44,481 nucleotides of DNA. It comes from Lachnospiraceae bacterium UBA5895 (lineage in GTDB: Bacteria > Bacillota > Clostridia > Lachnospirales > Lachnospiraceae). The notes under the pieces were generated by a model. That model was not told where the DNA came from and made no database searches. It saw only the letters and a list, made by a program, of their open reading frames with translations. The first letter of the stretch is position 1; each line of letters begins with the position of its first letter. The translations under genes and the position numbers were made by a program. Location of the stretch: the NCBI GenBank assembly GCA_002431915.1, contig DJEP01000035.1, positions 1 to 44,481 on the forward strand, read 5' to 3'. Positions 42,439 through 44,481 of this stretch are shown here, piece by piece.

Positions 42439-43978
42439 CGGCTTTGAGAAGAAGTATCCCTGAATATCATCACAGTGGAGATTCTTCAGGAAATCTACCT
42501 GATCCGAGGTCTCCACACCTTCTGCGGTAATGGTCATACCAAAACTCTGCAGTAATTGCGTGACGTGTAGCAGCAACTTTTCGCCATTTTCGTCACCGAT
42601 ATAATCAATCAGAGAGGAAATATCACTGTTATTGATGGTGGCACTCTCGGTGATCTCCAGCGGAACATACTTGGGATCCAGCTCGAAGGAATTCAGTACC
42701 TCCCGGTATTTGTCCACCACATTGCTGTAGTACAGGCTGACTCTGGAAATATTCACGGAGATTGGATACAGCGTTGCACCCGCCTGCAGCCATTTTTGCT
42801 GCTGTGCACATACTGTGCGGAACACATATTCATCAGTGTTGTAATATTACCGTTTTTCTCAAACAGAGGAATGAACTTGCCCGATGAGAGCATGGTACCG
42901 TCGGGACGTTTCCAGCGGATCAGAGCTTCCGCACCCAGGATGTTTCCGCCGGCCGGTTCTACCTTCGGCTGATACCACAGCTGGAATTCTCCGTTCTTCA
43001 GGGCATCTTCAAAGGCATCCTCCATGAGACGGTCATCGGATAACTGCTGGATATCCAGTGCCACATAGAAACCACGGTCTACGTTGTGACGCAACATTTT
43101 CTCTTTGAAACAGGCAAAATTATCACCTCTGGTAAGCGGGTCTTCATAAGCCAGACGGAACAATTGCCTGCGTTGCGTCCGGATACTGTGAACATATGCG
43201 AAGGTACCGCCGGCTGCAATCAATATAATCAGCAGAATCAAAAGACTTACCTGAAGCACTACAGGTGTAGAACGGGCGGAAAGCATCTGATTCGGAACAA
43301 CGGTCAGCACGAACCATTATCTGTCACTGCGAAGATTATCCAATACCGCGGCATGATAATAATATTTCTGCCCATCACCGTAGAAAAAAGAGGAAGCGGA
43401 AGACGAATCCGACAATATTTGGGAAAGCTCCCGCAGAGATCTGTCGTTCCGGGAGTCGGCATCTTCGATATAACGATAGATGGAAGATGCTTCCTGCAGC
43501 AGGGAAGGAGCGTTGGAGGAACAGGAGATGATCTCACCGTCCTGATTTACCAGGCAGCTGAATCCCTGATTGTTAAAGGACTGCACACTGAGAATTCCCT
43601 GAAAATGCTGGTTCCGATACGTGGCAAAAAGAACCCCCAAAATATGATTGTCTGTGTCATAGACCGGTATGCTGAAAACATTGATCGGCTCCGGAGTACC
43701 GATGCGATCCTGAAGGGTGTTGGAGATTCCCGGCAGTCCCTGCATTCCTTCAATAAAAAATTCCCGCGAAGACAAATCCTGAATGTATCCGTCTGTTGTA
43801 ACGACTTCGCCTTCCGGAGAGATAAAACCGATTCTTTTGAACTCATAGGTAATTACGAAAGATTGCAGCTGACCGGCGATGGCGGTGATATTTTCTGCAT
43901 TGCCAGACTGGCTGATTTCGTCTGCCAGGCTGTACAGCAGATTAAAATTCTCCCGGATTTCCTGCGGTGAAGTCCATT
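42433..43978 (-). pseudogene. remnant of a Cache-GGDEF-EAL signalling protein
   Basis: Read on the minus strand, the locus holds an extracellular Cache-like sensor (YSLADEISQSGNAENIT, SSREFFIEGMQGLPGISN), a membrane helix (LQVSLLILLIILIAAGGTFAY), a GGDEF domain cut down to LAYEDPLTRGDNFACFKEKM plus YVALDIQ, and an EAL domain (GEFQLWYQPKVEP, ITAEGVETSDQVDFLKNL). Faults include no start codon in frame after an N-terminal deletion, a TAA at 43317-43319, loss of most of GGDEF near 43040-43055, a one-base deletion near 42837, loss of the EAL core between SSLID and YIGDENG near 42593-42620, and a missing 3' end that runs into the amylase gene. An active cyclic-di-GMP enzyme is not possible. Confidence 0.85.
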
Positions 43979-44009
43979 TTTTGTTTTATCAATACTTTCT
44001 TATTACTAT

Positions 44010-44015
44010 ATTATA
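44010..44015 (-). promoter_or_regulatory. candidate -10 box of the decayed signalling gene
   Basis: TATAAT on the minus strand lies about 35 nt before the first surviving codons of the Cache-GGDEF-EAL remnant. The -35 region is weak. Its closeness to internal coding sequence supports loss of the original gene start by deletion. Confidence 0.4.
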
Positions 44016-44048
44016 CACTATTATGGAGGTATCGCAATAAAAACTACA

Positions 44049-44077
44049 TTGACAGCCCCCATTTCCTGTGCTACTGT
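44049..44077 (+). promoter_or_regulatory. promoter of the T-box-controlled gene
   Basis: A perfect TTGACA (44049-44054), a 17-bp spacer and TACTGT (44072-44077). Transcription would start near 44084, just ahead of stem I of the T-box leader. Confidence 0.7.
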
Positions 44078-44092
44078 AAGGATACGCAAATG

Positions 44093-44396
44093 CAATGAAG
44101 AAGAGAGTATCTGTCATAGAAGTTTTACAGAGAACATTCCGACAGGCTGAGAGGAATGGAACGACTGGATAGAGAAGATGGCTTCTGAGCGGCGCACCGA
44201 ACGGATACCGGGATATCGATGAGATGAGTGAGATAGAAACGGTGGAAGTAAGGCTGCGACAGGATCCGCCTGTTACAGCGGATAGGGTTACGGACCCGAA
44301 GAGGTCTGTGCTGTGAGGTACAGACGAAGAGAAGTGGTAACACGAGACAACGCTCGTCTTCTTGAAGAACATGAGGTTCTTTGAGGAGGCTTTTTT
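44093..44396 (+). promoter_or_regulatory. T-box riboswitch, possibly methionine-specific
   Basis: The leader shows T-box landmarks in order: AGAGAGTA (44103 onward) on the 5' side of the specifier loop, an apical stem CATTCC/GGAATG (44135-44140, 44153-44158) enclosing GACAGGCTGAGA, a stem III GTCTGT/ACAGAC (44304-44309, 44320-44325), the T-box GAAGTGGTAACACG (44331-44344) and a terminator. In the 3' side of the specifier loop, AGAGAAGATGG (44171-44181), the best codon is ATG at 44178-44180; GAT is an alternative. The TGGT in the T-box would pair with a tRNA of discriminator A, as in tRNA-Met. The regulated gene lies beyond the window. Confidence 0.8.
44356..44396 (+). terminator. T-box leader terminator
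   Basis: GTCTTCTTGAAGAAC (44356-44370) pairs over 15 positions, with several G-T pairs, with GTTCTTTGAGGAGGC (44376-44390), followed by TTTTTT (44391-44396). The T-box bulge would compete with this stem when uncharged tRNA binds. Confidence 0.85.
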
Positions 44397-44404
44397 ATTG
44401 CAAC

Positions 44405-44467
44405 AAGGTCACAAGTCAGAAATTACGATGTGCTTGCACAAGGGTAATTTTTTGACTTGATGTGGAA
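44405..44467. other. long stem-loop after the T-box terminator
   Basis: AAGTCA and AAATTAC near 44413-44428 pair with GTAATTT and TGACTT near 44444-44460, with an inner TGTGCTTGCACA hairpin. No gene begins before the window ends. It may be a further leader element or the edge of a repeat. Confidence 0.4.
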
Positions 44468-44481
44468 TTAAATAAATCTTA

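Noticed and set aside
1..44481. Prophage, transposon, tRNA or rRNA genes
   Set aside because: No integrase, transposase, structural phage gene, tRNA cloverleaf or rRNA sequence was recognised; the BRO-N gene alone is not enough to call a prophage.

Overview
The window looks like a chromosome segment from an anaerobic, spore-forming gut member of the Bacillota, most likely Lachnospiraceae. The grounds are spore maturation genes spmA/spmB and a CotF-like coat protein, AGGAGG-type ribosome binding sites, a T-box leader, a split transketolase, an AraR-type arabinose regulator, and many carbohydrate-use genes. I see no rRNA, tRNA, CRISPR array or intact transposon.

Layout. 1-7036: housekeeping and envelope genes (rsmI, a DUF6472 protein, an LrgA/LrgB pair, two small coat-type proteins, spmAB, an AEC permease), then a decayed pair, an MMPL-type exporter and its TetR-type regulator. 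7074-8936: a membrane-anchored DUF885 protein. 9063-14750: arabinose and pentose use (araR, an FGGY kinase, araD, the two transketolase halves). 14976-15890: a PanE-like reductase. 15899-16690: a long gene-free stretch with a tandem series of stem-loops. 16717-19015: a CE2-like esterase, then a decayed BRO-N/XRE pair. 19200-20846: an anchored amidase and a DUF624 membrane protein. 20867-35412: an AraC-GH39 fusion and a large catabolic operon. 35618-42438: rpe, a PAP2 protein, a GH2 enzyme and a GH13 lipoprotein. 42433-43978: a wrecked Cache-GGDEF-EAL gene. 44049-44481: promoter and T-box riboswitch of a gene beyond the window.

The most interesting part is the operon at 23506-35412, closed by a strong terminator at 35453. 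It encodes a cyclase-family hydrolase, a PanE-like reductase, a small DUF6379/CGDB protein, a TIM-barrel protein with a full metal-ligand set, a Gfo/Idh/MocA dehydrogenase, a CUT1-type solute-binding protein and two permeases, a second Gfo/Idh/MocA enzyme, a beta-propeller protein, a YhcH/EbgC protein and a second TIM-barrel isomerase. The DUF6379 + TIM-barrel + Gfo/Idh/MocA trio is the signature of 3-oxo C-glycoside deglycosidases (DfgAB, CarBC and Dgp systems): the dehydrogenase makes a 3-keto glycoside and the alpha/beta complex breaks the anomeric bond by elimination. I infer an uptake, oxidation and elimination pathway for a plant C- or O-glycoside, with a second oxidation/isomerisation module of unknown role. 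The AraC-GH39 protein just upstream is the likely local regulator.

A second theme is gene decay by short internal deletions. At least four loci (MMPL, TetR, GGDEF/EAL, XRE) lack blocks of about 20 residues or more, and several junctions fall where the intact protein would be expected to carry a short direct repeat. A third theme is compact regulation: two promoters overlap terminators, araR appears to have an almost leaderless promoter, and several inverted repeats sit on promoters.
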